From Chryseobacterium camelliae (GTDB taxonomy: Bacteria > Bacteroidota > Bacteroidia > Flavobacteriales > Weeksellaceae): 64,000 bases of DNA. Shown piece after piece: positions 25,260-34,078 of the stretch (within the stretch, counting starts at the first letter, position 1; every line of letters starts with the position of its first letter). The notes below the pieces were generated by a model. That model worked only from the letters and a program-made list of their open reading frames with translations, was not told where the DNA came from and searched no databases. The position numbers were made by a program, and so were the translations under genes. The stretch is from the NCBI RefSeq assembly GCF_002770595.1, contig NZ_CP022986.1:1922001-1986000 (forward strand), read 5' to 3'.

Positions 25260-26672
25260 ATGAAAAAAGTAAAAAATATCATTATAACATTTGCAGTGGC
25301 ATTGGGATCTGTTTCATGTGTGTCTAAACTGGCTTTTAAAGAGCCGGAGACCCATCTTCCCGAACAGTTCCAGTATACGGCTACAGCGGATACCGCAAGT
25401 ATTGCGAACCTTCAATGGAGAGAGTTTTTCAGTGATCCGGTCCTCCAGAAACTTATTGAAAAGGGCATCCAACATAACTACGACCTGCAGATTGCCTTAC
25501 AGCAGGTCGCTTCTTCACAGGAGCGGCTGATGCAGGCCAGATACCTTCAGTATCCGGATATCGGATTCGGTGTTGCTGCACAGATTTCAAAGCCTTCAAA
25601 GAACAGCATGAACGGCCAGAGCCTGAACCTGTTCCTGGGCCAGAACCATGTGGAAGATTACAACGCCGCTTTCAACCTTTCCTGGGAAGCGGACATATGG
25701 GGGAAAATCAAAAACCAGCAGGAAGTATCCAGAATGCAGTACCTTCAGACCTATGAAGCGACCAAGGCTATCCAGACCCAGGTGGTTGCGGCCATTGCAC
25801 AAGGTTATTACAACCTGCTGATGCTGGACAAACAGTTACAGATTGCACAATCCAATCTGGAACTGAGCCGGAATACGCTTTCCATCACAGAAAAAATGTG
25901 GCAGAGCGGTGATACGACTTCTCTGGGCGTCCAGCAGGCTACTGCCCAGAAACAGTCTACAGAGTTTCTAATTGCCCAGCTCGAGCAGAATATTGCCATT
26001 CAGGAGAACGCACTGAGCATCCTGGTAGGTGAAAATCCGGGAAAAGTTAACAGGACGCTTGAAATGTCCGATACTTCCCTGCCCCAGCATATTTCTGCTG
26101 GGTTGCCTGCTGCAATGGTGAGCCGCCGTCCGGATGTACGCCGTCAGGAACTGGCTGTGCTGGAATCCAATGCCATGGTAGGCATTGCCCAGGCCAATAT
26201 GTATCCTGCACTGAGGATTACTGCAAACGGTGGCGTCAATTCATTTAAATTTGACAACTGGTTCCAGATGCCGGCATCCCTGTTCGGTTCGGTTTTGGGA
26301 GGGCTTACCCAGCCTATTTTCCAGAAGAGGCAGTTGAAAACAGACCTGAATGTCGCTAAAATCCAGAGAGAGAGAAATGTACTGGCCTTCCGGCAGTCGG
26401 TTTTAAATGCGGTAGGTGAAGTTTCTGATGCCCTGGTATCCAATGAAAGCCTGAAGATCCAGGAACAGAAAGCATCGGAACAGGTGACTACCCTCAAAGA
26501 TGGGATCAAAAGCGCCGAAATGCTTTATAAAGGAGGAATGGCCAATTACCTTGAAGTCATTACCGCACAGGGAAATTCCCTGCAGGCTGAATTGAATCTG
26601 GCATCCGTAAAAAGACAGCGCCTGAGCAGCATTGTCGATCTGTACCGGGCCCTAGGCGGCGGATGGAAATAA
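25260..26672 (+). CDS. Outer-membrane efflux channel (OprM/NodT type), lipoprotein
   Basis: A 470-residue TolC-fold channel. It begins with a lipoprotein signal (GSVSCVSK; Cys at about residue 21), as in OprM. Two repeated OEP domains (about 60-250 and 270-465) rich in coiled-coil heptads are visible, with the conserved LPAAMVSRRPDVRRQELAV segment near 282 and YKGGMANYLEVITAQ near 425 typical of the NodT subfamily. Forms the trimeric exit duct for the RND pump. Third gene of the operon, 99 bases after the pump. Confidence 0.93.
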   Translation: MKKVKNIIITFAVALGSVSCVSKLAFKEPETHLPEQFQYTATADTASIANLQWREFFSDPVLQKLIEKGIQHNYDLQIALQQVASSQERLMQARYLQYPDIGFGVAAQISKPSKNSMNGQSLNLFLGQNHVEDYNAAFNLSWEADIWGKIKNQQEVSRMQYLQTYEATKAIQTQVVAAIAQGYYNLLMLDKQLQIAQSNLELSRNTLSITEKMWQSGDTTSLGVQQATAQKQSTEFLIAQLEQNIAIQENALSILVGENPGKVNRTLEMSDTSLPQHISAGLPAAMVSRRPDVRRQELAVLESNAMVGIAQANMYPALRITANGGVNSFKFDNWFQMPASLFGSVLGGLTQPIFQKRQLKTDLNVAKIQRERNVLAFRQSVLNAVGEVSDALVSNESLKIQEQKASEQVTTLKDGIKSAEMLYKGGMANYLEVITAQGNSLQAELNLASVKRQRLSSIVDLYRALGGGWK

Positions 26673-26710
26673 TGAACGCATCAAAAACTATTGATTATAT
26701 TGTTAGAAAG

Positions 26711-26736
26711 TGTGGCCTTCCGGGGCCGCATTTTTT
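26711..26736 (+). terminator. Terminator of the efflux operon
   Basis: Stem TGTGGCC/GGCCGCA (one G-U pair), loop TTCCGG, followed by six T, 38 bases after the last stop. Confidence 0.75.
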
Positions 26737-26767
26737 ATAAACTTATAGAATAAAAAATGTAGAAGAT

Positions 26768-27403
26768 TTAAGGAAACTTAATTTCTTCTCGTGGGATAAA
26801 AAACCCTTTAATACAATTTAAGTTTCTAATACAAATTTGGATATGATTTTTAGTTTGTATACCAGCTCCTTCGTATGCAGGACCACCTTCAGTAAAAATA
26901 CCTCTTGAAGTATCGAATCTTCTTATCTTACTAAAGCCTTTTTTATCTTCATCACTTTTAATTCCATCTTCTATTTTTTGATGCAGATATTCAATTACAG
27001 CACAATCTAATTCCCTCAAAAGTAAATCTTTATGCTCATCTTTCTTCACGTCCTTATTTTTTGGAAGTTTTTTTCCTGCAAATTCTATATCCTCCTTAAA
27101 TAATTCATAGTATATACAAAGGATATCTATAAATTTAGAATCTGTGAAATCAAGACAATAATCTAATTGGTAAACTACGCCAAGTATGGAAGGTTTAGTA
27201 ATCTCTCCACGACTAAATTTGTCTTCTGACCACTTTAGAGCTCTTTCGTAATTATTTTCCCAAACGTAAAACCCATGACCAAGCCAATCAAACTTTTCTT
27301 GACTTTTTTTGACTTTATTTGGAGACATAACTAACTCATCACGAATAGATTCATCACATCCATGGAATCCGATCATTAGATTAGGTCTACTATTGTAAAT
27401 CAA
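26768..27403 (-). CDS. Putative ADP-ribosyltransferase-like toxin
   Basis: A 211-residue cytoplasmic protein. Residues 10-15 (MIGFHG) and 41-50 (LGHGFYVWEN), followed by ERALKWSED, match the pattern of ART-fold proteins related to DUF3990: a His in a FHG strand, then a G-x-GFY strand with Tyr46, and a possible third active-site region near 173-190 (GGPAYEGAG...HIQICIRN). The pair with a 56-residue gene 9 bases upstream, in an AT-rich stretch, gives a toxin-antitoxin layout. If active it would modify a host target with ADP-ribose from NAD+. The fold call rests on motif resemblance by eye; an unrelated function remains possible. Confidence 0.5.
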   Translation of the reverse strand: MIYNSRPNLMIGFHGCDESIRDELVMSPNKVKKSQEKFDWLGHGFYVWENNYERALKWSEDKFSRGEITKPSILGVVYQLDYCLDFTDSKFIDILCIYYELFKEDIEFAGKKLPKNKDVKKDEHKDLLLRELDCAVIEYLHQKIEDGIKSDEDKKGFSKIRRFDTSRGIFTEGGPAYEGAGIQTKNHIQICIRNLNCIKGFFIPREEIKFP

Positions 27404-27412
27404 CTTAAAAAG

Positions 27413-27583
27413 TTATTTCTCTGTAATAAACCTCTGAAGATTGCCATATGCTCTAGTAAAATCCTCATTTTTGTTAAGTATTTTTGCAGATTGTAAGGAT
27501 ATCATAACCTTAGCCCTATCTTTTTTCTTAGTCTTAATATTTTTAGCGAGTGCTTTCAATAATTTTATTTGATCAGTTTCCAT
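27413..27583 (-). CDS. Small 56-aa protein, probable antitoxin partner
   Basis: Read directly from the minus strand: ATG at 27583-27581, stop TAA at 27415-27413, product starting METDQIKLLKALAKNIKTKK and ending YGNLQRFITEK. The body has a Lys-rich helical start and a C-terminal motif ILNKNEDFTRAYGNL of the form GIL-x-K-x-G-x-FT-x-Y-x-xL that is common in very small proteins sitting in front of toxin genes. Nine bases separate its stop from the ART-like start, so the two are probably co-translated. Base composition is as AT-rich as its partner's and unlike the flanking efflux and miaA genes. Confidence 0.6.
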   Translation of the reverse strand: METDQIKLLKALAKNIKTKKKDRAKVMISLQSAKILNKNEDFTRAYGNLQRFITEK

Positions 27584-27673
27584 ATGTATTTTTTGAAATT
27601 TTAATTGCTATATACAAAGTAACATATTCTAAAAATAAAAAACAATACAATAATAATCAAATCGTTATATATC

Positions 27674-28582
27674 TTATAGAACTTTCTTAATCCCTTCAAT
27701 TAGCCAATCAAAATCACTTGGTCCATATCCTAATGGCAGGTAATAAATATCATCCGCTTTGCGGTACCAGGTCAGCTGGCGTTTTGCGTACCTCCGGCTG
27801 TTTTTTTTGATCTCGGAAACGGCAAAATCCAGCTCCCATTCCTCGTTAAAATATTTAAAGAGCTCAGAATAGCCCACAGTATTCAGTGCGGTCAGATGTT
27901 TGAAATCTTCCAGCCTCTTGGCTTCTTCCAGGAGGCCGTTTTCCATCATGATGTCCACTCTTTTATTGATCCTTTCATATAAAGCTTCCCGGGGAGCCTC
28001 AATTCCGATACGGATTACGTTAAAGTCCCTTGAGGCCTGAGAAGCGGAGATGAGATCAGAATATTTCGTCTGGGTCTGCCAGATAACGTCTATAGCACGC
28101 AGGAGCCTCCTGTGGTTATGGATGTCCACCACTTCAAAATAGGCAGGGTCCAGGTCTTTCAGTATCTCCTGAAGTTTTTCGATACCCTCATTTTCAAGAA
28201 TGACCCGCAGTTTTTCCTGGTTTTCCTCATCAGCTTCCGGAAGGTCATTCAATCCTTCCAGTACAGCTTTTTCATACATCATGCTGCCACCGACCAGGAT
28301 AACGGTATCGTGAGAGAGAAAAAGTTCCTGGAGTTTCTGTAAAGCGTCGTGTTCGTACTGCCCGATAGAATAATAATCCTGAATGGAAAGATTGCCTATA
28401 AAGTGATGCACCGCCTCTGACAGTTCCTGCTCAGAAGGAGATGCCGTACCGATTTTCATTTCCCTAAAAAACTGCCTGGAGTCGCAGGAAATGATTTCAG
28501 TCCCGAAATGTTTTGCCAGGTCAATTGCCAGCCTCGTCTTACCAATTCCCGTGGGGCCTACTACAGAAATCAAATTTTTCAT
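27674..28582 (-). CDS. miaA: tRNA dimethylallyltransferase
   Basis: Transfers dimethylallyl to N6 of A37 in tRNAs that read codons starting with U. The ATG at 28582 places MKNLISVVGPTGIGKT at the N-terminus, as in the family; the frame upstream to 28633 is not needed. The 302-residue protein has the P-loop GPTGIGKT (9-16), ISCDSRQFF with catalytic Asp near 34, GGSMMYEKAVLEGL near 100, and RRYAKRQLTWYR near 270. Length is normal. It is divergent from yicC with about 95 bases between. Confidence 0.95.
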   Translation of the reverse strand: MKNLISVVGPTGIGKTRLAIDLAKHFGTEIISCDSRQFFREMKIGTASPSEQELSEAVHHFIGNLSIQDYYSIGQYEHDALQKLQELFLSHDTVILVGGSMMYEKAVLEGLNDLPEADEENQEKLRVILENEGIEKLQEILKDLDPAYFEVVDIHNHRRLLRAIDVIWQTQTKYSDLISASQASRDFNVIRIGIEAPREALYERINKRVDIMMENGLLEEAKRLEDFKHLTALNTVGYSELFKYFNEEWELDFAVSEIKKNSRRYAKRQLTWYRKADDIYYLPLGYGPSDFDWLIEGIKKVL

Positions 28583-28651
28583 CCGTTCACGTTCATTATT
28601 ATATCTGCCAGATAGAATCTGTACAGATTTCACCGTGCTAATTTAAATGTT

Positions 28652-28659
28652 TATCTTTG
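28652..28659 (+). promoter_or_regulatory. Promoter -7 box before yicC
   Basis: TATCTTTG fits the Bacteroidota -7 consensus TAnnTTTG and lies 17 bases before the yicC start codon. No good TTG -33 partner was seen, so the call rests on the -7 box and position. Confidence 0.45.
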
Positions 28660-28676
28660 TACAACAATAGAAAAGT

Positions 28677-29534
28677 ATGATTTTATCCATGACCGGCTTT
28701 GGTAGAGCCGAAGGTGTTTTTGAAGGAAAAAAAATCTCCGTAGATATCAAATCCCTGAACAGCAAAAGCTTCGACCTGAATATTAAAGTTCCGTTACGCT
28801 ATAAGGAAAAAGAGTTTGAAATCAGGAAAATCCTTAACGACCGTATCATCCGCGGAAAGGTAGACTGCTACGTTACCGTAGAGAACCTTCAGGAAACCAC
28901 GGACGTAAAAATCAATAAAAACCTTATTGACTCTTACATTGCGGAACTGCGCACTGTTGCTTCTGACGGACCCGATTTCGAATACCTGAAAATGGCCGTA
29001 CGTTTTCCCGATGCCATCACCTCAAGACCTGACGAACTTACTGAAGGGGAATGGGAAAATCTGGCCGGTATCGTTCATGGTGCAGTCAATAAGTTTGAAG
29101 AATTCCGGAAAGCGGAAGGCAAAATCCTGCATGAGGAACTGGAAAGGAACTTACAGAATATCGACCGGTACCTTTCTGAGGTGGTTCCTTTTGAAGAAGA
29201 GCGTATTAACAGCGTAAAAGAGCGGTACCAGAAGTCGCTTAAAGAATTCGAGAATGTGGACGAGACCCGTTTTTACCAGGAAATGGCTTACTTTACGGAA
29301 AAACTGGACATTTCCGAAGAAAAGGTACGTCTTGCGCAGCACCTTAAATACTATCAGGAAGTAATGGACAACGAAGACTTTAACGGTAAGAAGCTGGGCT
29401 TCATTTCACAGGAAATCGGCAGGGAGATCAACACCTTGGGTTCCAAAGCCAATCATGCAGCCATCCAGAAACTCGTGGTGATGATGAAAGACGATCTTGA
29501 AAAAATTAAGGAGCAGACCCTGAATGTTTTATAA
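28677..29534 (+). CDS. yicC: YicC/YloC-family endoribonuclease
   Basis: A 285-residue protein of the YicC family, a hexameric endoribonuclease that takes part in small RNA turnover in Escherichia coli. N-terminal MILSMTGFGRAEG and the SLNSKSFDLNIKVP segment are the family hallmark; the C-terminal DUF1732 part has KLGFISQEIGREINTLGSKANHA with the conserved Glu and Asn. Followed by gmk after 63 bases, the same gene pair as in many bacteria (yicC/yloC-gmk). Confidence 0.92.
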   Translation: MILSMTGFGRAEGVFEGKKISVDIKSLNSKSFDLNIKVPLRYKEKEFEIRKILNDRIIRGKVDCYVTVENLQETTDVKINKNLIDSYIAELRTVASDGPDFEYLKMAVRFPDAITSRPDELTEGEWENLAGIVHGAVNKFEEFRKAEGKILHEELERNLQNIDRYLSEVVPFEEERINSVKERYQKSLKEFENVDETRFYQEMAYFTEKLDISEEKVRLAQHLKYYQEVMDNEDFNGKKLGFISQEIGREINTLGSKANHAAIQKLVVMMKDDLEKIKEQTLNVL

Positions 29535-29597
29535 AATAAATATCAGGTCAAAAGTGAAAGTTCACATACATTAATTATCAATTTTCTCTTATCATTC

Positions 29598-30176
29598 ATG
29601 AATAAGGTCATTATATTTTCAGCCCCTTCCGGAAGCGGTAAAACCACATTGGTCAAACATGCCCTGGAAACCATTTCAGAACTCCAGTTTTCCATATCAT
29701 GCACTACACGCAAGCCCAGAGGAAGCGAGGTACATGCAGTAGATTATCATTTTCTTTCGCCGGATGAATTCAGGCAGAAGATTGCAGAAGATGCTTTTGT
29801 GGAATATGAAGAGGTATACACAGACAAGTATTACGGAACGTTGAAATCTGAAGTGGAAAAGATATGGAACATGGGAAAAGTAGTTATTTTTGATGTAGAT
29901 GTAAAGGGCGGGGTTTCCCTGAAAAAATATTTTGGAGAACAGGCATTGTCCATATTCATCAAACCTCCGAGCATTGAAGAGCTTGAAAGACGGCTGATCT
30001 CCAGGGATACGGATGATGCGGAGACCATAAGGATCAGGATCGAAAAATCCGAAGAGGAAATGTCCTACGCCGATCAGTTTGACACAATTGTGGTCAACGA
30101 TGATCTGGAAAAAGCAAAAAAAGAAACAGAACTTTTAATAAGGAATTTTATAGCATCATCAGAGGCTGGGCTTTAA
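29598..30176 (+). CDS. gmk: Guanylate kinase
   Basis: Phosphorylates GMP to GDP with ATP. The 192-residue protein has the P-loop APSGSGKTTL (9-18), the GMP-binding ISCTTRKPRGSEVHAVDYHFL segment (about 35-55, written here as ISCTTRKPRG and AVDYHFL), and the Tyr in EEVYTDKYYGTLKSEVE near 70-85. Size is standard. It lies downstream of yicC and upstream of nadA in the same direction. Confidence 0.96.
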   Translation: MNKVIIFSAPSGSGKTTLVKHALETISELQFSISCTTRKPRGSEVHAVDYHFLSPDEFRQKIAEDAFVEYEEVYTDKYYGTLKSEVEKIWNMGKVVIFDVDVKGGVSLKKYFGEQALSIFIKPPSIEELERRLISRDTDDAETIRIRIEKSEEEMSYADQFDTIVVNDDLEKAKKETELLIRNFIASSEAGL

Positions 30177-30263
30177 AGAATCCGAGAGGTGAAATTTAAC
30201 AGGATAAATCACCACTTTTCAATTCAAATCACTACCTTCTGATTAACAAAACATTAAGTGGAT

Positions 30264-31283
30264 ATGAGTACCGAAACATTAGAAAAAGCTAAATCTGCCA
30301 TTCCGGTAAAGGGATTTTTAGATATAAAAGATTTTGTCATTCCGGAAGGAGACGAACTGGTAAAAGCTATTCTGGAACTTAAAAAGGAAAAGAATGCCGT
30401 GATCCTCGCTCATTATTATCAGCCCGGAGACATCCAGGATATCGCCGACTTTCTCGGTGATTCCCTGCAACTTGCCCGACAGGCAAAAGATACGGATGCC
30501 GATATGATCGTCTTCTGCGGAGTTCATTTCATGGCTGAAGCTGCTAAAATCCTAAATCCTACCAAAAAAGTAGTGCTTCCGGATACCATGGCAGGATGTT
30601 CGCTGGCCGACGGATGTTCGGGAGAAGGATTAAGGAAAATGCGTGAGCAGTATCCTGATGCACTGGTAGCCACCTACATCAACTGTAATGCGGAAACCAA
30701 GGCTGAAAGCGATATTATTGTGACCAGCTCCAACGCAGAAACCGTTATTGAAGCCCTGCCTAAGGACCGCCCGATCATTTTTGCACCCGATAAAAACCTT
30801 GGAAGATACCTTTCCCAGAAAACCGGCCGCGATATGATCCTTTGGGACGGCAGCTGCATTGTTCACGAAGCATTTTCAATGGAAAGGATTGCAAAACAGT
30901 TAGCAGACAACCCCGACGCAAAACTGATTGCCCACCCGGAAAGTGAAGAAGCCGTATTAAAGCTGGCGCATTTCATCGGTTCTACCTCTGCCCTGCTGAA
31001 TTATGTGGAAAAAGAAGACTGCCAGGAATTCATTATTGCTACGGAAGAAGGCATCCTTCATGAAATGAAAAAGCGGGCACCACATAAAACACTGATTCCT
31101 GCACTGGTTTTTGATGAAAGCTGCAACTGCTCAGAATGTTTCTATATGAAACGCAATACGATGCAGAAGCTTTATCTGTGCATGAAATATGAGCTTCCGG
31201 AAATCATTATAGATGAAGAACTCAGATTAAAAGCCCTGAAACCGATTGAAGCCATGCTCGATCTTTCAAAAAGCATCAAATAA
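30264..31283 (+). CDS. nadA: Quinolinate synthase A
   Basis: Makes quinolinate from iminoaspartate and dihydroxyacetone phosphate for NAD synthesis, using a 4Fe-4S cluster. The ATG at 30264 (MSTETLEK) is chosen over the GTG two codons upstream. In the 339-residue protein the family landmarks are AHYYQPGDIQDIADFLGDSL near 50-68, the first Cys ligand in VFCGVHFMAEAA, PDTMAGCSLADGC, ATYINCNAETK, the HPE motif in IAHPESEE, and CNCSECFYMKRNT near the C-terminus. A terminator follows, separating it from the threonine operon. Confidence 0.95.
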   Translation: MSTETLEKAKSAIPVKGFLDIKDFVIPEGDELVKAILELKKEKNAVILAHYYQPGDIQDIADFLGDSLQLARQAKDTDADMIVFCGVHFMAEAAKILNPTKKVVLPDTMAGCSLADGCSGEGLRKMREQYPDALVATYINCNAETKAESDIIVTSSNAETVIEALPKDRPIIFAPDKNLGRYLSQKTGRDMILWDGSCIVHEAFSMERIAKQLADNPDAKLIAHPESEEAVLKLAHFIGSTSALLNYVEKEDCQEFIIATEEGILHEMKKRAPHKTLIPALVFDESCNCSECFYMKRNTMQKLYLCMKYELPEIIIDEELRLKALKPIEAMLDLSKSIK

Positions 31284-31291
31284 ATAATTGT

Positions 31292-31322
31292 AAAGCACTG
31301 TTTCCTCAGTGCTTTCTTTTTT
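31292..31322 (+). terminator. Terminator of nadA
   Basis: Stem AAAGCACT/AGTGCTTT around GTTTCCTC, followed by CTTTTTT, starting 9 bases after the nadA stop. Confidence 0.8.
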
Positions 31323-31382
31323 ACTCCTATTGCTCTACGCAGTTTATATCAGCAAAGCATGATACATTCACAAGGATTTCCA

Positions 31383-31411
31383 TTGCGGTTTCAAAATAAT
31401 TTGTAGATTTG
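31383..31411 (+). promoter_or_regulatory. Promoter of the threonine operon
   Basis: TTG at 31383-31385 and TAGATTTG at 31404-31411, 18 bases apart, fit the Bacteroidota -33/-7 consensus. Transcription would start about 31416, only some 7 bases before the leader-peptide ATG and 200 bases before thrA. Confidence 0.65.
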
Positions 31412-31422
31412 CATAAGCAAGT

Positions 31423-31527
31423 ATGAATTTTTCAAGAAACATAACTGATATTTCTGCTCCGGATTTCCTTATCCCGGAAGTATCTCTTGTTTCCATTATT
31501 GCTACAACAACGATTACTACCCCATAA
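31423..31527 (+). CDS. Threonine-operon leader peptide
   Basis: A 34-codon frame (ATG 31423, TAA 31525) whose product ends VSLVSIIATTTITTP: five Thr and three Ile in the last ten residues, using ACA, ACA, ACG, ACT and ACC. This is the kind of control-codon run seen in E. coli thrL, and it lies directly upstream of thrABC behind a good promoter. It is therefore read as a regulatory leader peptide, whose translation senses charged tRNA-Thr and tRNA-Ile. Too short to be found by ordinary gene callers. Confidence 0.8.
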   Translation: MNFSRNITDISAPDFLIPEVSLVSIIATTTITTP

Positions 31528-31572
31528 CGGGGTACATTTTCACATATCATCCACAGGCATGTACTCTTTTTT
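31518..31572 (+). promoter_or_regulatory. Attenuator with mutually exclusive hairpins upstream of thrA
   Basis: Hairpin I pairs TACCCC (31518-31523, over the last leader codons) with GGGGTA (31529-31534). Hairpin II pairs GGGTACAT (31530-31537) with ATGTACTC (31559-31566, one G-U) and is followed directly by six T (31567-31572), so it is the terminator form. They share the bases 31530-31534 and cannot coexist. This is the classic attenuator logic in which ribosome position on the Thr/Ile codons decides termination. Pairing was found by eye; energies were not computed. Confidence 0.6.
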
Positions 31573-31616
31573 CTGAAGAGTAAAATTTCATTTTTCTATC
31601 ATTTAAATCACACATC

Positions 31617-34067
31617 ATGAAAGTTTTAAAATTTGGCGGAACTTCAGTCGCCAATGCTGAAAATATCGTAAAAGTCGGACATATCATAAAAAAAGAATCC
31701 CTCAAAAACCAAATCGTCGTTGTTGTTTCTGCACTTCACGGAGTAACGGATCAACTGATACAGGCAGCAGAATCCGCTTCCCAAAATGATGCAAATTACC
31801 TGAACATCATTAAAGGACTGGAAGAAAGGCATCTGAAACTTGTAAAAGAACTGATCCCGGTGCTCGAACAGAGTTCATGGCTGAGTTTTGTAAAAAAACA
31901 GTTCAATACCATTGAAGACCTCTGCAACGGAATCTATGCTTTAGGTGAATTTACCGGAAGGATCAAAGATAAAATCACTTCATACGGGGAATTTCTTTCC
32001 TCCAACATTATCGCTGCCCGGCTCCAATCGGAAGGATTGGATGTGACCTGGATGAATGCTGCCGGATGCATTATCACCAACAGCAATTTTACCCATGCAA
32101 AAGTAGATTTTGATGCCACGGAACAAAACCTGAAAGAATTCTTTCATACACATCCGCATCAGGTTGTCATTGCTCCCGGGTTTGTAGCCCGTGACGGAAA
32201 AGGCAATCCCACCACTTTAGGAAGAGGTGGTTCAGATTATACAGCCTCTATCATTGCTTCTGCCGCAAATGCGGAGGAACTTCAGATCTGGACCGATGTC
32301 AGCGGAATGATGACTGCTGATCCCAGGCTGGTTTCCACGGCAAAACCTATTTCCCGGATTTCATATGCGGAAGCAATGGAACTTTCCCATTTTGGGGCAA
32401 AAGTATTGTATCCGCCTACGCTCCAGCCGGTCATGGCGAAAAACATCAGCCTCAGGATTAAAAATACTTTTGAACCCGAAGCAGCCGGGACGCTGGTCTG
32501 CCATCATACAGAAAAAGCTGATGATGAAAAGCAGGAATTTGCCGTGGGTATTTCAAACATGAGCCGGATTGCACTGTTAACACTTGAAGGCAGCGGAATG
32601 ATCGGAATTCCTGGAATTTCAGCAAGGCTGTTTAAGTGCTTAAGCAATGAAAACATCAATGTCATCCTTATCACCCAGAGTTCATCAGAGCATTCCATCA
32701 CGGTTGCAATCAGTGAAAAAGATATAGATAATGCACAATATGCGGTCCATGCCTCATTTAAAGATGACCTTCAGCTTAAAAGGGTGGAACCGTTAATGAT
32801 CGAGACCGGACTTGCCATCGTGGCACTGGTAGGAGAAAACATGAAAAGCAAAAGTGGCGTGAGTGCAAAAATGTTCGGCTGCCTGGGTAATAATGGAATC
32901 AACATCAGGGCTATCGCACAGGGCTCTTCAGAGAAAAACATCAGTATTGTTATTGCGGAAGCAGATGTTAAAAAAGCCTTGAATGTCATGCATGAAGAAT
33001 TTTTTGAATCTATTATTAAACAAGTTCATCTGTATCTCTGCGGAACAGGAAATGTCGGGAAAAAACTGATCCGGCAGATGTATGCCCAGAATGAGTATCT
33101 GAAGGAAAACCTGCTCATGAACCTGAGGATTGCCGGAGTCTGCAACAGCCGCAAAATGCTCTTCTCGGAAAAAGGAATTTCCGAACATGAATTATCCCTG
33201 ATGCATGAAAGCGGACAGGAAGCTTCTGCCGGAAAATTTGCTGCCGAAATAATTTCCCGTAACCTTAGGAATTCTGTATTCGTTGATGTTACGGCCAGTC
33301 CAGAAGTTCCGGAGATCTATGAAGAACTCCTGAAAAAAAGTGTGAATATTATAGCATGCAACAAAATTGCCGCATCCTCTTCCCTTGAGCATTACAGACA
33401 TTTGAAATTAACGGCGAGAAACCACAGCTGCAAGTTCTTTTTTGAAACCAATGTGGGAGCAGGGCTTCCGGTTATCGGTACCATCAATGACCTGATGAGG
33501 AGCGGAGACCAGATTCTTTCAATCCAGGCGGTCTTAAGCGGCACACTGAATTTTGTTTTTAATCATTATGATGGCACGCGGACATTTTCTGAGATTGTAG
33601 CACAGGCACAGGCAGAAGGCTATACAGAACCGGACCCGCGCCTGGACCTGGCTGGAACCGATGTAGCCAGGAAGATACTGATCCTGGCAAGGGAAGCGGG
33701 ATATGCATTAGAGTTTGATGATATTGAAAACGAAAGCTTCCTTCCCGAAGAATGCATGCATGGTAATGTAGAAGATTTTTACAGCGCACTGTCCAAACAT
33801 GAGGACCACTTTAAAATGTTGCTATACAATGCTAAAAACAATAAGAAAATCTTAAAATATGTTGCTGAGTTCAGTAACGGAAAAGCTAAAGTAGGACTAC
33901 AGCACATTGCGCCTGAAAGCGATCTTTTCCATCTGTACGGAAAGGATAACATTGTCATCTTTAAAACCCTCAGGTATTCTGACCAGCCATTGGTGGTCAA
34001 AGGTGCAGGAGCAGGAGCAGATGTTACGGCCAGCGGTGTATTTGCAGATGTTGTACGTTCCGTTTAA
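31617..34067 (+). CDS. thrA: Bifunctional aspartokinase / homoserine dehydrogenase
   Basis: Catalyses the first and third steps from aspartate to threonine. In the 816-residue protein the aspartokinase part starts MKVLKFGGTSVANAENI (KFGGTS at 4-9), with LGRGGSDYTAS near 200 and two ACT domains between about 315 and 460 that carry feedback inhibition. The homoserine dehydrogenase part begins near 465 with the NAD-binding LCGTGNVGKKLI, and shows AVLSGTLNFVFNHYDG near 640, then YTEPDPRLDLAGTDVARK with its catalytic Asp/Lys region. First structural gene of thrABC behind a leader peptide. Confidence 0.96.
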   Translation: MKVLKFGGTSVANAENIVKVGHIIKKESLKNQIVVVVSALHGVTDQLIQAAESASQNDANYLNIIKGLEERHLKLVKELIPVLEQSSWLSFVKKQFNTIEDLCNGIYALGEFTGRIKDKITSYGEFLSSNIIAARLQSEGLDVTWMNAAGCIITNSNFTHAKVDFDATEQNLKEFFHTHPHQVVIAPGFVARDGKGNPTTLGRGGSDYTASIIASAANAEELQIWTDVSGMMTADPRLVSTAKPISRISYAEAMELSHFGAKVLYPPTLQPVMAKNISLRIKNTFEPEAAGTLVCHHTEKADDEKQEFAVGISNMSRIALLTLEGSGMIGIPGISARLFKCLSNENINVILITQSSSEHSITVAISEKDIDNAQYAVHASFKDDLQLKRVEPLMIETGLAIVALVGENMKSKSGVSAKMFGCLGNNGINIRAIAQGSSEKNISIVIAEADVKKALNVMHEEFFESIIKQVHLYLCGTGNVGKKLIRQMYAQNEYLKENLLMNLRIAGVCNSRKMLFSEKGISEHELSLMHESGQEASAGKFAAEIISRNLRNSVFVDVTASPEVPEIYEELLKKSVNIIACNKIAASSSLEHYRHLKLTARNHSCKFFFETNVGAGLPVIGTINDLMRSGDQILSIQAVLSGTLNFVFNHYDGTRTFSEIVAQAQAEGYTEPDPRLDLAGTDVARKILILAREAGYALEFDDIENESFLPEECMHGNVEDFYSALSKHEDHFKMLLYNAKNNKKILKYVAEFSNGKAKVGLQHIAPESDLFHLYGKDNIVIFKTLRYSDQPLVVKGAGAGADVTASGVFADVVRSV

Positions 34068-34078
34068 CACAAGAGAAT

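Noticed and set aside
26700..27700. Insertion sequence as source of the AT-rich islet
   Set aside because: No transposase and no terminal inverted repeats were seen at its edges.
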